Position numbers and translations under genes: made by a program
Source: Mangrovicoccus sp. HB161399
Lineage (GTDB): Bacteria; Pseudomonadota; Alphaproteobacteria; Rhodobacterales; Rhodobacteraceae
Direction of reading: 5' to 3'
Assembly (NCBI RefSeq): GCF_013184745.1
Contig: NZ_JAATVU010000027.1
Coordinates: forward strand, 20,747-84,746
DNA length: 64,000 nt
Part shown: one piece after another, positions 39,733-51,411 of the stretch
How the letters are laid out: each line of letters begins with the position of its first letter
How positions within the stretch are numbered: position 1 is the stretch's first letter
Notes under the pieces: model-generated
What the model was told of the DNA's origin: nothing
Database searches by the model: none
The model's input: only the letters and a program-made list of their open reading frames with translations

Positions 39733-40833
39733 ATGGCACGCAATTCCTTCACCCTCACAACCTTCCCCGTTCCGGAGACGTTCGATCTGCTGATCCCGGA
39801 ACTGGCGGAAACCGCGGCAGCCCCGACCGGCGGCGACGACTTTCTCGAGGGCACCGACGCCGCCGACACCATTGACGGGCTCGCGGGAAACGACACGATC
39901 CTCGGCCTGGCCGGGGATGACGAGCTCGCCGGCGGCGCAGGCCGGGATTCCATTTCCGGCGGACCGGATGACGACCTGATCTCCGGCGGCGCCGAATGGG
40001 ACACGATCGATGCCGGAGACGGCCATGACACGGTCAACGGCGGCTTCGGCGCGGATCTCGTCTACCTGGGGGTTGGCGCGGATTTCTACGAGGACACCGA
40101 CCAGGACGGCGCCAACGGCCGCGACACCGTCTACGGCGGCGACAATCTCGACAACATCGACACCGGCGGCGGCAATGACTTGGTCCATGGCGGCGATGGC
40201 GACGACGTGATCTCCGGCGGCGACGGCAACGACCGGCTCTACGGCGACGACGGCATCGACCGCATATACGGCGGGGACGGCGACGACACCCTGTTCGGCG
40301 GCCTGGGGGTCGACGCGCTCTACGGCGGAGACGGCAATGACCGCATCTTCGGCGGCATGTATCAGGACAGCAGCCACGGCGGCGCGGGCAACGACACCGT
40401 ATTTGGCAGCGGCGGCCCGGACATTGCCTATCTCGACGAGGGCGACGACCTGTTCCTAGACGGCCCGCAGACCGGGCGCCTGGGACGCGACATGGTCTAT
40501 GGCGGCGACGGCGACGACACGATCGGGTTCGGCGGCGGCGACGACTTCGCCATCGGCGGCGCCGGAGCGGATCTGTTCATCGTGGCGGCAGAGAACGGCC
40601 ACGACCAGATCTACGGCTGGGAAAGCGGCACCGACCGCATCGACATTTCCGCCTGGGGCGTGGCCGGGATCGATGACCTCGTCTTCTCGAAGCCCGACAC
40701 CGACAACGTGTACCGCGTCAGCATCGACATCTACGCTGAGGGAGATCCGGAAAACAGCCTGAACATCCGCGTGGACAACGACTTCGACCTGACGGCGGAG
40801 TTCTTCTCGGCCGAAGACTTCATCTTCGCCTGA
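39733..40833 (+). CDS. RTX calcium-binding protein, tandem paralogue
   Basis: 366 residues, RTX repeats from about residue 35 to 290 with no other domain. It parallels its neighbour over long stretches: GGAEWDTIDAGDGHD with GGAQWDVIDAGLGSD, TDQDGANGRDTVYGG with TWQDGANGRDTVNGE, and SGTDRIDISAWGVAG with NGTDLIDVSAWGVTG. The two are duplicates that differ mainly in the N-terminal domain. ATG 39733 follows CGGAGG. No type I exporter genes are near, so secretion relies on a system elsewhere. Confidence 0.9.
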   Translation: MARNSFTLTTFPVPETFDLLIPELAETAAAPTGGDDFLEGTDAADTIDGLAGNDTILGLAGDDELAGGAGRDSISGGPDDDLISGGAEWDTIDAGDGHDTVNGGFGADLVYLGVGADFYEDTDQDGANGRDTVYGGDNLDNIDTGGGNDLVHGGDGDDVISGGDGNDRLYGDDGIDRIYGGDGDDTLFGGLGVDALYGGDGNDRIFGGMYQDSSHGGAGNDTVFGSGGPDIAYLDEGDDLFLDGPQTGRLGRDMVYGGDGDDTIGFGGGDDFAIGGAGADLFIVAAENGHDQIYGWESGTDRIDISAWGVAGIDDLVFSKPDTDNVYRVSIDIYAEGDPENSLNIRVDNDFDLTAEFFSAEDFIFA

Positions 40834-40876
40834 GGGACAGGCGCGGGCCGGGCGCGGGGCCGTTCAGGCCCCCGCC

Positions 40877-41617
40877 TCACTCTTCGCCGCCGCCGTCCTC
40901 TGCCTCGATGCGTCCGCGGAAGCCGGTGGCGACCACGAATTTCTCGGAGCTGTCGGACCGGCTGGCCGACGGCTTCACATGGGCGACCTTGTCGAAGCGC
41001 TTCTTCAGGATGGACTGGAGCCCCTGCTCCGCCCCGCCTGCCAGCACCTTCGCCACGAAGGTTCCGCCCGGCGTCAGCACATCGAAGGCCAGCTCCGCCG
41101 CGGCCTCGACCAGCGCGATGATGCGCAGGTGGTCGGTCTGCTTGTGGCCCGAGCTCGCCGCGGCCATGTCGGACATGACGACATCCGCCTCGCCGCCGAG
41201 CCACTCCTTGACCAGGTCGTCCGCGCCCTCGGACAGGAAATCGAGCTGGTGGATATCGGCGCCCGCGATCGGCTCGACCTCCTGCAGGTCGACGCCCAGA
41301 ACGGTGCCGATGCGCTTGCCCGACTTCTCGCCGAGCGCGTTCACCCGCTGCACGGCCACCTGGCACCAGCCGCCCGGGGCGCAGCCCAGATCGACCACGC
41401 GCGCGCCGGGAACGAGAAACCGGTACTTGTCGTCAAGCTCCGAGATCTTGTAGGCGGCGCGGCCGCGGAAGCCCTCGCGCCGCGCGCGCTGGACATAGGG
41501 ATCGTTGAGCTGCCGCTCCAGCCAGAGCGTGGAGCTCAGCTTGCGCCCCCGCGCCGTCTTCACCTTCACCCGCAGCTCGCGCTGTCCGCGTCCGCTGCTT
41601 CCCGGTTTCTTTGCCAC
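40877..41617 (-). CDS. rlmE: 23S rRNA 2'-O-ribose U2552 methyltransferase
   Basis: 246 residues of the FtsJ/RrmJ family. Marks are [21 protein letters not shown] split at the start, [16 protein letters not shown] (AdoMet loop), [20 protein letters not shown] with the catalytic Asp, and [12 protein letters not shown] with the catalytic Lys. The basic N-terminal extension and acidic tail are typical in alphaproteobacteria. Ten bases behind ppx on the same strand, a common pair. Confidence 0.95.
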   Translation of the reverse strand: MAKKPGSSGRGQRELRVKVKTARGRKLSSTLWLERQLNDPYVQRARREGFRGRAAYKISELDDKYRFLVPGARVVDLGCAPGGWCQVAVQRVNALGEKSGKRIGTVLGVDLQEVEPIAGADIHQLDFLSEGADDLVKEWLGGEADVVMSDMAAASSGHKQTDHLRIIALVEAAAELAFDVLTPGGTFVAKVLAGGAEQGLQSILKKRFDKVAHVKPSASRSDSSEKFVVATGFRGRIEAEDGGGEE

Positions 41618-41626
41618 GTTCGGTCC

Positions 41627-42778
41627 TCAGATCGTCTTGCCGGCCGCAAGCGCCGGCTTCGGCGTCGCAGGCTCCATCACGCCATCGGCGCGCATCTGCG
41701 CGTAAAGCAGCCCCTCGCGCAACCCCCGATCGGCCGCCAGCAGGTGATCGGTGGGCCAGGTGCGCAGCAGGGCCTGCAGGATTGCGACGCCCGGCATGAT
41801 CAGCGTGTGCCGGTCGCGGCCGATCCGCGGGTCGCATCTGCGCCCCTCCGGCCCCAGCGACAGGTATTCGCGGATCACACCGTTGATCTGGTCCGAGGTC
41901 ATGTCGAGCCCGTCGACCAGCCCGCGGTCGTAGCGCTTCAGCCCCAGGAAGGAGGCCGCGACCGTGGTGATCGTGCCGGAGGTGCCGACGATCTGGAATC
42001 CCTTGCGGTCATGGGGGCGGCCATAGGGGATGAAATCCTGCAGATGCTCCTCGAAATGGCAGGACATCAGGGCGAAGCAGCCGCAATCGTCCTCCACGTC
42101 GATGAACTGGTCTCGCAGAGTCGCGACGCCCAGCGGCACCGAGATCCAGTCGACCACCCGCACCTGCCCCGTGTCCGAGGTCAGCGAGCCGCCGTGCATG
42201 TCGAGTATCGCATCGCGGCGGCGCACCGGCGCCACCTCGGACAGGTCAAGCCAGACGAGCTCGGTCGAGCCGCCGCCGATATCGACCACCAGGAGCTGCT
42301 CGGTCTCGGGATTGACCAGCGGCGCGCAGGAGATCACGGCCAGCCGCGCCTCCTCCTCGGCGGAGATCACGTCGAGGCAGAGCCCCGTCTCGCGCCGGAC
42401 GGTCTCAATGAAGGATTTCGAGTTCGAGGCCCGGCGGCAGGCCTCGGTCGCGACCAGCCGCATCCGGCGGACGTTGTGCTGGTTCAGCTTCCTGCGGCAG
42501 ATCCGCAGCGCGTTGATGGTGCGCTGGATGGCCGGACGGGACAGCCGTCCGCTCCCTTCGAGGCCGATGCCGAGCTGCACCGCCTTGGAAAAGCTGTCGA
42601 TGACGTCCAGTCCGCCGAGCCGCGGCTGGGCAAGTAGCATGCGGCAACTGTTTGTTCCCAGGTCGAGGGCCGCATAGACCTCGTCCCGGTTGTCATGGGG
42701 AACCGGTGGCGCCGCTGACCTGCGCGCCAGCCCGGAAACCCCGGTCGGCTTGGGCGGCATCATTGCCTCCGATGTCAT
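41627..42778 (-). CDS. ppx: Ppx/GppA-family phosphatase
   Basis: 383 residues of the actin-like exopolyphosphatase/pppGpp phosphohydrolase family. The N-terminal phosphate loop is AALDLGTNSCRMLLA, the second is LLVVDIGGGSTELVW; IVGTSGTITTVAA follows. Only the two-domain core is present, without the HD-like C-terminal half of E. coli Ppx. Whether the substrate is polyphosphate or pppGpp cannot be told. Operon with rlmE; a palindrome lies just upstream. Confidence 0.92.
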   Translation of the reverse strand: MTSEAMMPPKPTGVSGLARRSAAPPVPHDNRDEVYAALDLGTNSCRMLLAQPRLGGLDVIDSFSKAVQLGIGLEGSGRLSRPAIQRTINALRICRRKLNQHNVRRMRLVATEACRRASNSKSFIETVRRETGLCLDVISAEEEARLAVISCAPLVNPETEQLLVVDIGGGSTELVWLDLSEVAPVRRRDAILDMHGGSLTSDTGQVRVVDWISVPLGVATLRDQFIDVEDDCGCFALMSCHFEEHLQDFIPYGRPHDRKGFQIVGTSGTITTVAASFLGLKRYDRGLVDGLDMTSDQINGVIREYLSLGPEGRRCDPRIGRDRHTLIMPGVAILQALLRTWPTDHLLAADRGLREGLLYAQMRADGVMEPATPKPALAAGKTI

Positions 42779-42782
42779 AAGT

Positions 42783-42829
42783 TGGTCACGAATCTAGTCG
42801 CCAACTGGTCACGTTGCAAGCATGCAACG
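42783..42829. promoter_or_regulatory. Palindrome and direct repeats upstream of ppx
   Basis: A perfect 7-bp inverted repeat CGTTGCA-AGCA-TGCAACG (42812-42829), plus two copies of TGGTCACG (42783-42790 and 42806-42813) spaced 23 bases apart, all within 51 bases of the ppx start. Possible operator; no known site matched. Confidence 0.4.
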
Positions 42830-42888
42830 GGTCAACTGTCGTGTTATCGGCTGTTTTCGCTCCGGAAACCGGGGCCGCGGGCACTTGC

Positions 42889-43194
42889 CTATTCCTCGCG
42901 CTCGGTCGTGAAGGCCAGCGGATAGCCCTGTTCGCGCCCCATCTCGGTCCCGGCCAGCGCCTTGGTCTCGGCCACTTCGCGGGTGAAGACCGCAACCACC
43001 GCGGCACCGCGCCGATGCGCGGCCATCATCACTGCCAGCGCCTCGGATTCGGTCATCCGGAACACCGCCATCAGCACGCAGGTGACGAAGTCCCGCGGCG
43101 TGAAGTCGTCATTCAGCAGGATCACCTTGTAGAGCTTCGGCCGCTCGGCCTTGGCCTTAGGCTTCGCCTTGGCCAGAAATTCGGTCTCTTCCAT
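42889..43194 (-). CDS. clpS: ATP-dependent Clp protease adaptor ClpS
   Basis: 101 residues. Delivers N-end-rule substrates to ClpAP. Marks are LYKVILLNDDFTPRDFVTCVL, with the Asn-Asp-Asp substrate pocket, then EALAVMMAAHRRGAAVVAVF and ETKALAG. The N-terminal Lys/Ala tail is normal. No clpA is adjacent. Confidence 0.95.
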   Translation of the reverse strand: MEETEFLAKAKPKAKAERPKLYKVILLNDDFTPRDFVTCVLMAVFRMTESEALAVMMAAHRRGAAVVAVFTREVAETKALAGTEMGREQGYPLAFTTEREE

Positions 43195-43281
43195 CTTCGG
43201 GGTCTCCCGGCATGGCAGAACAGTCCCCTTTCTATCACGGCAGCCGCTTCCGATCCAGTGACGCCGCCGCGGGCGGGCCGG

Positions 43282-44976
43282 TCAGGAATGCTCCTCGGCC
43301 GCCGTTGCCGCCAGCGCCCGGGAATAGGCCTTGAGCGCGTCGAGATGGTGCAGCGCGCCGACCAGTTCCGGCTCGCCCGACGCATCGGCGCGGATCACCG
43401 GCAGGACAACGGTCTCGCTCGCCTCGAACAGCGGCATGGCGCGGTTGAGGGTCTCGCCGCGGTCCACGGCAATGCCGCGCGCCAGCAGTTCCTCCAGCGC
43501 CTCGCGGGGCGGCGCGTTCGGGCTGCCCATCGGGCGCATCACCGAGGACACCCGGAACATGGCGAGGATGTATTGCTGCGGCCCCCCGGCCAGCCGGATC
43601 CCGCGGCGTTCGAGCTGGGTGAGGAAGAAGGAGCGCGACACCATGCGGCTGGCCAGCGCCGAAGACAGCGACACCGAAGTCATCACCGCGATCCCGACCT
43701 GCCAGTCGCCGGTCAGCTCGAAGACGATCAGCGTGGTGGAGATCGGCGCGCCCAGAACCGCGGCGGCGACCGCGCCGGTGCCCGCCAGCGCATAGACCAC
43801 CTCGCTGCCCGAGACATTGGGGAAGACGGCCGTGGCGATATGGCCGAAGGCCAGCCCGGTCAGCGCCCCCATCATCAGCGAGGGGGAAAACACCCCGCCG
43901 CCCATGCGCCCCGCGAAGGTGATCGACACCGCCGCCGCCTTGACCAGCGCGAAGGCCACCGCCGTGCCGAGCGCCAGCTGCCCGGTCAGCGCCGCAGCCG
44001 TGGTCTCGTAGCCGACGCCGATGATGTGCGGGAACCAGATCGCGATCGCGCCCAGCATCGCCCCCGACACGCCGGGACGCAGCCAGCGGGGCATTCGCGT
44101 GACGTCCTGGACCCTGCCCGCGACGCCCTCGGCGAAGAAGATCGACTTCATCAGCGCAACCGCCACCAGCCCGCTGACCAGCCCCAGCAGCAGGAAGGCC
44201 GGCAGTTCCTCGTAGAAGTTCAGCACGCCCGGCTCGGGCAGGCGGAACTCGGTGACATTGCCGTATTCCAGCCGGTTGACCACCGTTCCAGCCACCGAGG
44301 CGATGGCGATCGGCGCGAAGGCATGGACCGCGAAATGGCGCAGCACGACTTCAAGCGCGAAGAGCGCGCCCGCGATCGGCGCGTTGAAGCTGGCCGAGAC
44401 CGCCGCCGCGACCGCACAGCCCAGCAGGTCCCGCCCGGTGATGCCGTCGGCCTTGAGCCGCGCCGAAACCCAGGTGGAAATCGTGCCGGCGAGGTGGACG
44501 ACCGGCCCCTCGCGGCCGGCGGAGCCGCCGGTGCACAGCGTGATCAGCGAGGCGAATGCCGAGGCGATGCCCGCGCGGATCTCCACCCGCCCGTCGCGCA
44601 GCGCGGCGCCCTCGATCACGTCGGCGACCGAGCGGACCCGCCCGTCCGGGGTGAACCGGTGCAGGATCTGCCCGACGACGAGCCCGCCCAGGATCGGCAC
44701 GATCAGCAGCCAGTACCAGGGCAGCTCGCGCGCCGCGCTGTGCAGGTGGATGTCGGAAGTGGTGTAGACGATGGTCTGGAGCTGCTCGATTCCCTTGCGG
44801 AAGGCCAGCGTGGCCAGGCCCGAGACGGTGCCGACGATCAGCGCGATGAACCAGAACTGGACGCGGTCGGGCCCGCGGTGGCGGACGACGTACCAGCCGT
44901 CGCGCCAGGCGCTGGCGACATCCTCCAGCTGATCGTGAAGGAATCCGTGCCGCCCGCCCAAGGTCTTTCTCCGCAT
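43282..44976 (-). CDS. ClC-type chloride channel/antiporter with C-terminal CBS domains
   Basis: 564 residues. About eleven membrane helices with the ClC anion-site loops GSAGREGPVVHLAG (near residue 150) and GGGVFSPSLMMGALTG (near 350), plus the GAPISTTLIVFELTGD helix near 400. The last 120 residues form a regulatory CBS region (VMRPMGSPNAPPREAL, VLPVIRADASGEPELVG). The 'gating' glutamate is present in GREGP, as in proton-coupled exchangers. ATG 44976 preferred over TTG 44979. Confidence 0.92.
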   Translation of the reverse strand: MRRKTLGGRHGFLHDQLEDVASAWRDGWYVVRHRGPDRVQFWFIALIVGTVSGLATLAFRKGIEQLQTIVYTTSDIHLHSAARELPWYWLLIVPILGGLVVGQILHRFTPDGRVRSVADVIEGAALRDGRVEIRAGIASAFASLITLCTGGSAGREGPVVHLAGTISTWVSARLKADGITGRDLLGCAVAAAVSASFNAPIAGALFALEVVLRHFAVHAFAPIAIASVAGTVVNRLEYGNVTEFRLPEPGVLNFYEELPAFLLLGLVSGLVAVALMKSIFFAEGVAGRVQDVTRMPRWLRPGVSGAMLGAIAIWFPHIIGVGYETTAAALTGQLALGTAVAFALVKAAAVSITFAGRMGGGVFSPSLMMGALTGLAFGHIATAVFPNVSGSEVVYALAGTGAVAAAVLGAPISTTLIVFELTGDWQVGIAVMTSVSLSSALASRMVSRSFFLTQLERRGIRLAGGPQQYILAMFRVSSVMRPMGSPNAPPREALEELLARGIAVDRGETLNRAMPLFEASETVVLPVIRADASGEPELVGALHHLDALKAYSRALAATAAEEHS

Positions 44977-45085
44977 CAAGTGTCCGCATCTGCCGTGCCA
45001 AGCGAACCCGAGCCGGGGTCCGGTGTAAAGGGCTCGGTCTGTCGCGGAACCGTCCTTGCCCTGCCGCCCCTTGCCGCGGGCTGCG

Positions 45086-46342
45086 CTAGGCGTTCAGCCC
45101 CGGAGGTCCCTTCGGCGGCCTCCGCGCTGCAGCCGCATCGTCCTTTGCCACCCGGTGGAGCATGCCGCTCACCAGCTTTTCCGAGAATCCCGCGAGGAAG
45201 CACCAGACCATCAGCTTCGCCAGATCGATATTGGGCACCAGGCCGCGCGCGAATGGAGAGCTGTATTTCGCCGCGTCGAACACCTGCCCGCGCAGCGCCG
45301 TCACGACGGAGTCCACCTGGACGTCCGAAAGCCCGGCCCCGGCACCCAGCAGCGGCGCGGCATCCTTTATCACCTTGCTGAGCGCCGCCTGCAGGGTCGA
45401 CTGGTCCACGCCGGCGGGCAGGCCCTCGTTCCGCACGGCATCGAAGCCGATGAACTCGAGATCGGGAAACAGGCTGCCGTCCAGAACGCCGGCCTTGAAG
45501 AGGAAATACAGGATCACCGCGGCAATCACGCCGACAGCATGGCGCACCGCGAGAATGCCGAGGCTCCCCTGCAGGCGCGCCGCCGCGAGCGTGAGCCTCT
45601 CGAACCCGTCAGTCGACGCCGTCAGGCGGCTGAAGGACGCGCCCAGCAGCCCGGCCGCGGCGGCGACGAACAGGCCGGTGAAGGACCGGCTCCCGGAAAA
45701 CGAGGCAAAGAAGGTGACCTGGATGTAGTCCGAACCGAACAGCGCGAGTATGAAGACCGTCAGCGTCATGAAGGAGGCAACGATCACCCGGCGCGAGTAG
45801 CGCATGCCGATGGCCCGCTTGATGTGCTTCTCGAAGCTCTCCCATTGGAACCGCGCCATGAGGCGGATGATGTAGCGGCGCGCGCGGTCGACCTCGGCAT
45901 CGCCGCAGGCGCTCTCGCCCAGTTTCGCGCACAGTGCCGCCATCTCCTTGGGAACGTCGCAGTCCTCGCCGAACACCCGCTTGTACTGGGCCTTTGCCCA
46001 GGCGAGCTCGTCGCAGAGTTCCGGACCGCTCTTCAGCATGACGAGAAGCAGCTCCGCCTCGTGCCCGGCCACCCAGTCGAATCCGGCGGGCAGCTGCTCC
46101 GGCGCCTCGGCCAGTTCCAGCTTGCCGTCCGGCCCGGTGCGCGGGCTGACCTGCAGGAGGCTGCACACTTGCCGGAAGATGCCCTCCTCGGCCCTGCGCG
46201 CGCTTTCGCTGACGCAGCGCAGCGTCACGAGGAGATTCGCGTAGTAGAGGACGAGCATCTCGGGATTGTGGAGATGCGGCTTGAGATAGCCGACGGCGAG
46301 GCGGCCCCTGCGTTTCGCCTGTTTCTTCTCGGCAGTCGTCAT
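45086..46342 (-). CDS. Unrecognised membrane protein
   Basis: 418 residues, no family I can name. The N-terminal 190 residues are basic then helical and Cys-containing (GYLKPHLHNPEMLVLYYANL, EDCDVPKEMAALCAKLGES). Hydrophobic segments follow: VIVASFMTLTVFILALFG, SFTGLFVAAAAGLLGASFS, HAVGVIAAVILYFLFKAGV and LMVWCFLAGFSEKLVSGML, the last near the C-terminus with a G-F-S-E motif. ATG 46342 is chosen for GAGGA upstream. Divergent from ftsZ across a 212-base spacer. Confidence 0.7.
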   Translation of the reverse strand: MTTAEKKQAKRRGRLAVGYLKPHLHNPEMLVLYYANLLVTLRCVSESARRAEEGIFRQVCSLLQVSPRTGPDGKLELAEAPEQLPAGFDWVAGHEAELLLVMLKSGPELCDELAWAKAQYKRVFGEDCDVPKEMAALCAKLGESACGDAEVDRARRYIIRLMARFQWESFEKHIKRAIGMRYSRRVIVASFMTLTVFILALFGSDYIQVTFFASFSGSRSFTGLFVAAAAGLLGASFSRLTASTDGFERLTLAAARLQGSLGILAVRHAVGVIAAVILYFLFKAGVLDGSLFPDLEFIGFDAVRNEGLPAGVDQSTLQAALSKVIKDAAPLLGAGAGLSDVQVDSVVTALRGQVFDAAKYSSPFARGLVPNIDLAKLMVWCFLAGFSEKLVSGMLHRVAKDDAAAARRPPKGPPGLNA

Positions 46343-46554
46343 CTGCGATGTCCTCGGGCTGGCCATCTGCCTGCGGGCGGGCGGGACAATCTTACCTTGC
46401 GTCAAAAACTACCACATATCGGCGGATGGCTACCTTTTTAGTTAATTGCAAGCTTTTTCAGGTGACCGGTCCAAGCCACCGATGTAAGGTAGTCACATAA
46501 GCAGAGCAGTGGCGGTCCGAAGAGACTGCGGAAAACATACAGGCAGATAGAGAT

Positions 46555-48072
46555 ATGACTCTGAATCTCGTGATGCCCGACCAGGACGAGCTGAAGCCGA
46601 AGATAACGGTGTTCGGCGTTGGTGGGGCTGGCGGCAACGCCGTCAACAACATGATCGAAAAGCAGCTCGAAGGCGTGGATTTCGTCGTTGCCAACACGGA
46701 CGCCCAGGCGCTTGCCCAGAGCCGTGCGGCCGCGAAGGTCCAGATGGGCGTGCGGGTGACCGAGGGTCTCGGTGCCGGGGCGCGTCCCGCCGTCGGCGCA
46801 GCCGCTGCCGAGGAAACGATCGAGGAGATCGTCGACCATCTCGTGGGCAGCCACATGTGCTTCATCACCGCCGGCATGGGCGGCGGCACCGGCACCGGCG
46901 CTGCGCCGATCATCGCCCAGGCCGCGCGCGAGCTCGGCGTCCTGACCGTCGGCGTGGTCACCAAGCCCTTCCAGTTCGAAGGTTCCAAGCGGATGCGCAA
47001 GGCCGAGGAGGGCGTCGAAGCGCTCCAGAAGGTCGTCGACACGCTGATCATCATCCCCAACCAGAACCTGTTCCGGCTGGCCAACGAGAAGACCACCTTC
47101 ACCGAGGCCTTCTCGCTGGCCGACAACGTGCTCTACCAGGGCGTGAAGGGCATCTCCGACCTGATGGTGCGCCCGGGCCTGATCAACCTCGACTTCGCCG
47201 ACGTCCGCTCGGTGATGGACGAGATGGGCAAGGCGATGATGGGAACCGGCGAAGCCACCGGCGAAGACCGCGCGATCCAGGCGGCCGAGAAGGCAATCGC
47301 CAACCCGCTGCTCGACGAGATCAGCCTCAAGGGCGCCAAGGGCGTGCTGATCAACATCACCGGCAGCTCCGACATGACCCTGTTCGAGCTCGACGAGGCG
47401 GCGAACCGGATCCGCGAGGAAGTCGATCCCGACGCGAACATCATTGTGGGCTCGACCATGGACGACACGCTGGACGGCGCGATGCGCGTCTCGGTAGTCG
47501 CCACCGGTATCGACGCGGTCGCCAAGACCGAGGAAGTCCCGCTGCCGCGCCGCCGCATGGCAGAGCCGCTGACCCATCACGTCACGGCCGAGCATGACGC
47601 CGAACAGGCCCCGGCTGCCGCCTCCGACGTGCCGCCGGCCGCTGCGATGGTCCGTGACGAGCCGACCCTGTTCCAGGATCTGGAACCGCAGGCCCCGGCA
47701 AGCCAGGTGATCGACGAAGACGACCTGCCGCCGCCGGCCTACGACCCCGAGCGCGGAGCGCCTGCCGCCGCCGGCCGCCCCGCCCCGGGCACGCCGACCC
47801 CCGAAGCGCTGGCCCGGCTCCATGCCGCGGTGCGCAAGGACCCGGCCGCAGCACCGGAAGCCCGCCCTGCCGCGCCGCAGCCCGCGGCACATGCGGACAA
47901 GTCGCGCTTCGGCATCAACTCGCTGATCAACCGGATGACCGGCCATGGCGGCGACCACGGCCGTCCGGCCACGGCAGCCGGTCCCAAGCTGGTCGCCGAC
48001 GAGGCGCTCGAAGCGGATGACGAACTCGACCGCATCGAGATCCCGGCCTTCCTGCGCCGCCAGGCCAACTGA
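46555..48072 (+). CDS. ftsZ: Cell division protein FtsZ
   Basis: 505 residues. Tubulin-like GTPase forming the Z ring. The nucleotide signature GGGTGTG is at 109-115, the N-terminal glycine loop is [15 protein letters not shown], and the T7-type synergy segment [13 protein letters not shown] is intact. After residue 330 a Pro/Ala/Glu linker of about 150 residues leads to the conserved C-terminal peptide [16 protein letters not shown] that binds FtsA/ZipA-type partners. Everything expected is present, but ftsQ, ftsA, lpxC and mur genes are not beside it. Confidence 0.96.
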   Translation: MTLNLVMPDQDELKPKITVFGVGGAGGNAVNNMIEKQLEGVDFVVANTDAQALAQSRAAAKVQMGVRVTEGLGAGARPAVGAAAAEETIEEIVDHLVGSHMCFITAGMGGGTGTGAAPIIAQAARELGVLTVGVVTKPFQFEGSKRMRKAEEGVEALQKVVDTLIIIPNQNLFRLANEKTTFTEAFSLADNVLYQGVKGISDLMVRPGLINLDFADVRSVMDEMGKAMMGTGEATGEDRAIQAAEKAIANPLLDEISLKGAKGVLINITGSSDMTLFELDEAANRIREEVDPDANIIVGSTMDDTLDGAMRVSVVATGIDAVAKTEEVPLPRRRMAEPLTHHVTAEHDAEQAPAAASDVPPAAAMVRDEPTLFQDLEPQAPASQVIDEDDLPPPAYDPERGAPAAAGRPAPGTPTPEALARLHAAVRKDPAAAPEARPAAPQPAAHADKSRFGINSLINRMTGHGGDHGRPATAAGPKLVADEALEADDELDRIEIPAFLRRQAN

Positions 48073-48100
48073 CGCCGCGGAGCTGAACGGACAAGACTGC

Positions 48101-48126
48101 AAGGGTCGGCCGAAAGGCCGGCCCTT
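48101..48126 (+). terminator. Terminator hairpin after ftsZ
   Basis: AAGGGTCGGCC / GGCCGGCCCTT with GAAA loop, 11-bp stem with one wobble pair, 28 bases past the ftsZ stop. GNRA-type tetraloop. Confidence 0.85.
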
Positions 48127-48293
48127 CGCGTTTGCAGGATGGGCCGTCCCCTGCCCCGTCTCCCCTGCAGCGAACCGGCACGGGCTCCATTGCGCATGCG
48201 CCCTGCAATGGCAGCGGCCAAGGCTTCGGAGCAAGTCCACTGCAACGCGACGGAACGGCGCTTCGCGCGGCATGCGCCGCAGCGGAAACGCAA

Positions 48294-48319
48294 AACGGCC
48301 GGGCAGCTGCCCGGCCGTT
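48294..48319 (-). terminator. Terminator hairpin after the VPLPA-CTERM gene
   Basis: A perfect 26-base palindrome, AACGGCCGGGCAG / CTGCCCGGCCGTT, followed on the minus strand by TTTTG. It lies 58 bases past the stop of the leftward gene. The 170 bases between this and the ftsZ terminator hold no gene; a CATTGC...GCAATG repeat is seen near 48190. Confidence 0.85.
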
Positions 48320-48376
48320 CCGATCCGCCTTCGGGAATTGTGACGCGCAACCTGTCCGGCGGATCCTCCGCGTGGC

Positions 48377-48865
48377 TCAGCCGCGGCGGCGGCGGGCCGC
48401 GACGGCGCCGCCGAGCAGCGCGGTGCCCAGCAGCAGGCCGGCAGCCGGAACCGGGATGGCCGAGGTGTCGTAGGAATAGGCGAAGGACACCGAGCTGGGC
48501 GCGTCCTTGTCGACCGAGGCGATCAGGCTGAAGGCGCCGGTCGCGTCGTAGGAGAACGACGTGTAGGCCCCGCCGAGCGAGCCGGAGGACGGCAGCGGCG
48601 TCAGCGAATAGGATGCCTCGCCGTCGATGCCGACGACGGTCAGGGCAAGCGAGTTGCCGGCAGCCGTGTCGGTGCCGACGATGTAGAAGGTGACCTTCAG
48701 CGGATCGGTGACGTCGAAATCGACGGTGGCGGTGGTGCCGGCGGCAACCGATGCGTAAATCGGTGCGTCGCTCTTGTCGCCGATCGACAGCACGGTGGCT
48801 GCCTGGGCTGCGCTGCATACGGTCATGGCCGCTGCGATGGGCGCGAGGGTGCGGAAGAAAGTCAT
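48377..48865 (-). CDS. VPLPA-CTERM-type exported protein
   Basis: 162 residues. A signal peptide (PIAAAMTVCSAAQA) precedes a Ser/Thr/Asp-rich beta-type body, and the C-terminal sorting signal is VPAAGLLLGTALLGGAVAARRRR: a short V-P-A-A motif, a membrane helix and an Arg cluster. Such tails are processed by exosortase-type enzymes in Rhodobacteraceae and usually belong to surface or extracellular-matrix proteins. ATG 48865 has GGAGC upstream. The AT-rich stretch near 48890-48960 is its likely promoter. No exosortase gene here. Confidence 0.88.
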   Translation of the reverse strand: MTFFRTLAPIAAAMTVCSAAQAATVLSIGDKSDAPIYASVAAGTTATVDFDVTDPLKVTFYIVGTDTAAGNSLALTVVGIDGEASYSLTPLPSSGSLGGAYTSFSYDATGAFSLIASVDKDAPSSVSFAYSYDTSAIPVPAAGLLLGTALLGGAVAARRRRG

Positions 48866-49070
48866 GTCAAAAGCTCCGAAATGGTTTTGTGCTTCTGACT
48901 TCTTCATGAAAACTGTTGCTTTAATCAAATTTTACCCATGCATATGGTTAACATAGGTGGTAAATGGCGGCGGCCCCGCCCCGCCCCAGCCAAAATGCCG
49001 CAGGGCGCCGCGTCGGAACGCACCGCCCTGCCTGATTTCCCGTTCGGGGCGCCGGTCCGGCGGCCCGCTC

Positions 49071-51200
<2,130 letters not shown>

Positions 51201-51411
51201 TTTCCACCCTTTGATCGCGCGCCGGGCGCCTGCGGCCCCGGACTGTGACTCTCCGTCGGCGCAGGGCCCGCAACCGGGCCCCGCAGATCGCGGCCTGCCC
51301 CCGCGCGGCATCCGGCGGAGGGCCGGTGCACCGCGCCCGGGGCTGCGATGACATGAATTCGGGATGCCCCCGCCGGAACCCGGCCGGGCGCGGTGCCGCC
51401 CCTGAGGGCGG

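Noticed and set aside
38730..40600. Regular GGCGGCGACGG-type DNA repetition, CRISPR-like at first glance
   Set aside because: It is the codon-level reflection of RTX nonapeptides; repeats are contiguous, degenerate and coding. No CRISPR array.
48127..48293. Short open frames between ftsZ and its convergent neighbour
   Set aside because: Region lies between two terminators, no ribosome site or family resemblance; treated as spacer.
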